This document shows, in pieces, positions 63,868 to 64,000 of a stretch of 64,000 nt of DNA. The notes under the pieces were generated by a model. That model ran no database searches and was not told the origin of the DNA. It was given only the letters and a program-made list of their open reading frames with translations. The stretch spans positions 124,001-188,000 of the forward strand of contig KQ964270.1 in NCBI GenBank assembly GCA_001566295.1, given 5' to 3'. Origin of the DNA: Microdochium bolleyi. Lineage: Eukaryota; Ascomycota; Sordariomycetes; Xylariales; Microdochiaceae. Within the stretch, counting starts at the first letter, position 1, and each line of letters starts with the position of its first letter. The position numbers and the translations under genes are program-made.

Positions 63868-64000
63868 ACGCAGCTATGCAGCCCAAGGGATGCCCGCTCA
63901 AGCGGTCGATCCATGCACGCCATCCATCTCCGCTTGCTCTCCACGTGTCTCATGTCACAATACCCCCCACACTTGTACTTTTTCTGTTTTACTATACTCT
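63868..64000. other. 3' region of the FHA gene
   Basis: The remaining 133 bases to the window edge look like 3' untranslated sequence. No feature seen. Confidence 0.6.

Noticed and set aside
1..64000. CRISPR array, rRNA, intact transposon or RIP-mutated repeat block
   Set aside because: No spaced direct repeats, conserved rRNA segments, transposase or reverse-transcriptase motifs, or AT-rich TpA-enriched blocks were seen by eye.

Overview
The window is nuclear DNA of a filamentous ascomycete (Pezizomycotina, most likely Sordariomycetes). The evidence is short introns of about 56-200 bp with GTRNGT donors and CTRAY branch sites, GC-rich third codon positions in genes, and a gene set typical of the group: GPI-anchored Cu-only SOD, chitin deacetylase, a PTH11-type rhodopsin-domain receptor, a secreted tyrosinase, a Ypd1 phosphotransfer protein and a fungal bZIP factor. 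I reconstructed 23 gene models, one of them partial, by splicing the reading frames by eye. No rRNA, tRNA, CRISPR array, organellar gene or intact transposon was found.

Layout. 1-398 (-): N-terminus of a molybdenum cofactor sulfurase running off the left edge. 2.5-8.8 kb (-): two GPI-type cell-surface enzymes (Cu-only SOD, chitin deacetylase) separated by about 4 kb without recognisable genes. 13.2-15.5 kb (+): a NIPA-type Mg transporter with a long cytosolic tail. 16.3-26.0 kb: a metabolic block containing a HAD hydrolase, an aldo-keto reductase fused to a RidA domain, a secreted GH1 glycosidase, a cysteine-dioxygenase-like cupin protein and an SDR. 27.3-35.0 kb: a small unknown protein, a PTH11-like receptor and a secreted tyrosinase, followed by a 9-bp minisatellite. 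36.2-42.2 kb (-): a disordered putative nuclear protein, an HD-domain nucleotidase and Ypd1. 43.2-46.9 kb: an arsenic-detoxification module with a CX5R rhodanese/arsenate-reductase-like enzyme divergent from an Acr3 arsenite exporter, and a bZIP factor convergent with acr3. 47.5-52.5 kb: housekeeping genes (CTDK-I cyclin Ctk2, palmitoyl-protein thioesterase, ribosome-biogenesis L1-domain protein). 52.5-57.8 kb: a 5.4-kb gap with no supported gene. 57.9-60.3 kb (+): a RhoGAP-fold protein lacking the arginine finger. 62.2-63.9 kb (+): an FHA-domain protein resembling Tos4/Plm2.

How the genes work together. The clearest functional unit is the arsenic module, which has the same three kinds of parts (bZIP, reductase, exporter) as the yeast ARR1-ARR2-ARR3 cluster, but with a different bZIP type and gene order. 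SOD, chitin deacetylase, GH1 and tyrosinase are all secreted or wall-linked. Most other neighbours look like ordinary unlinked housekeeping genes.

The most unusual sequence-level observations are the AKR-RidA fusion with its stop-free 81-bp intron, several extremely small first or last exons (11-33 bp), a RhoGAP fold without its catalytic arginine, and a recurrent intergenic inverted-repeat motif built on TACTCCGTA/TACGGAGTA.
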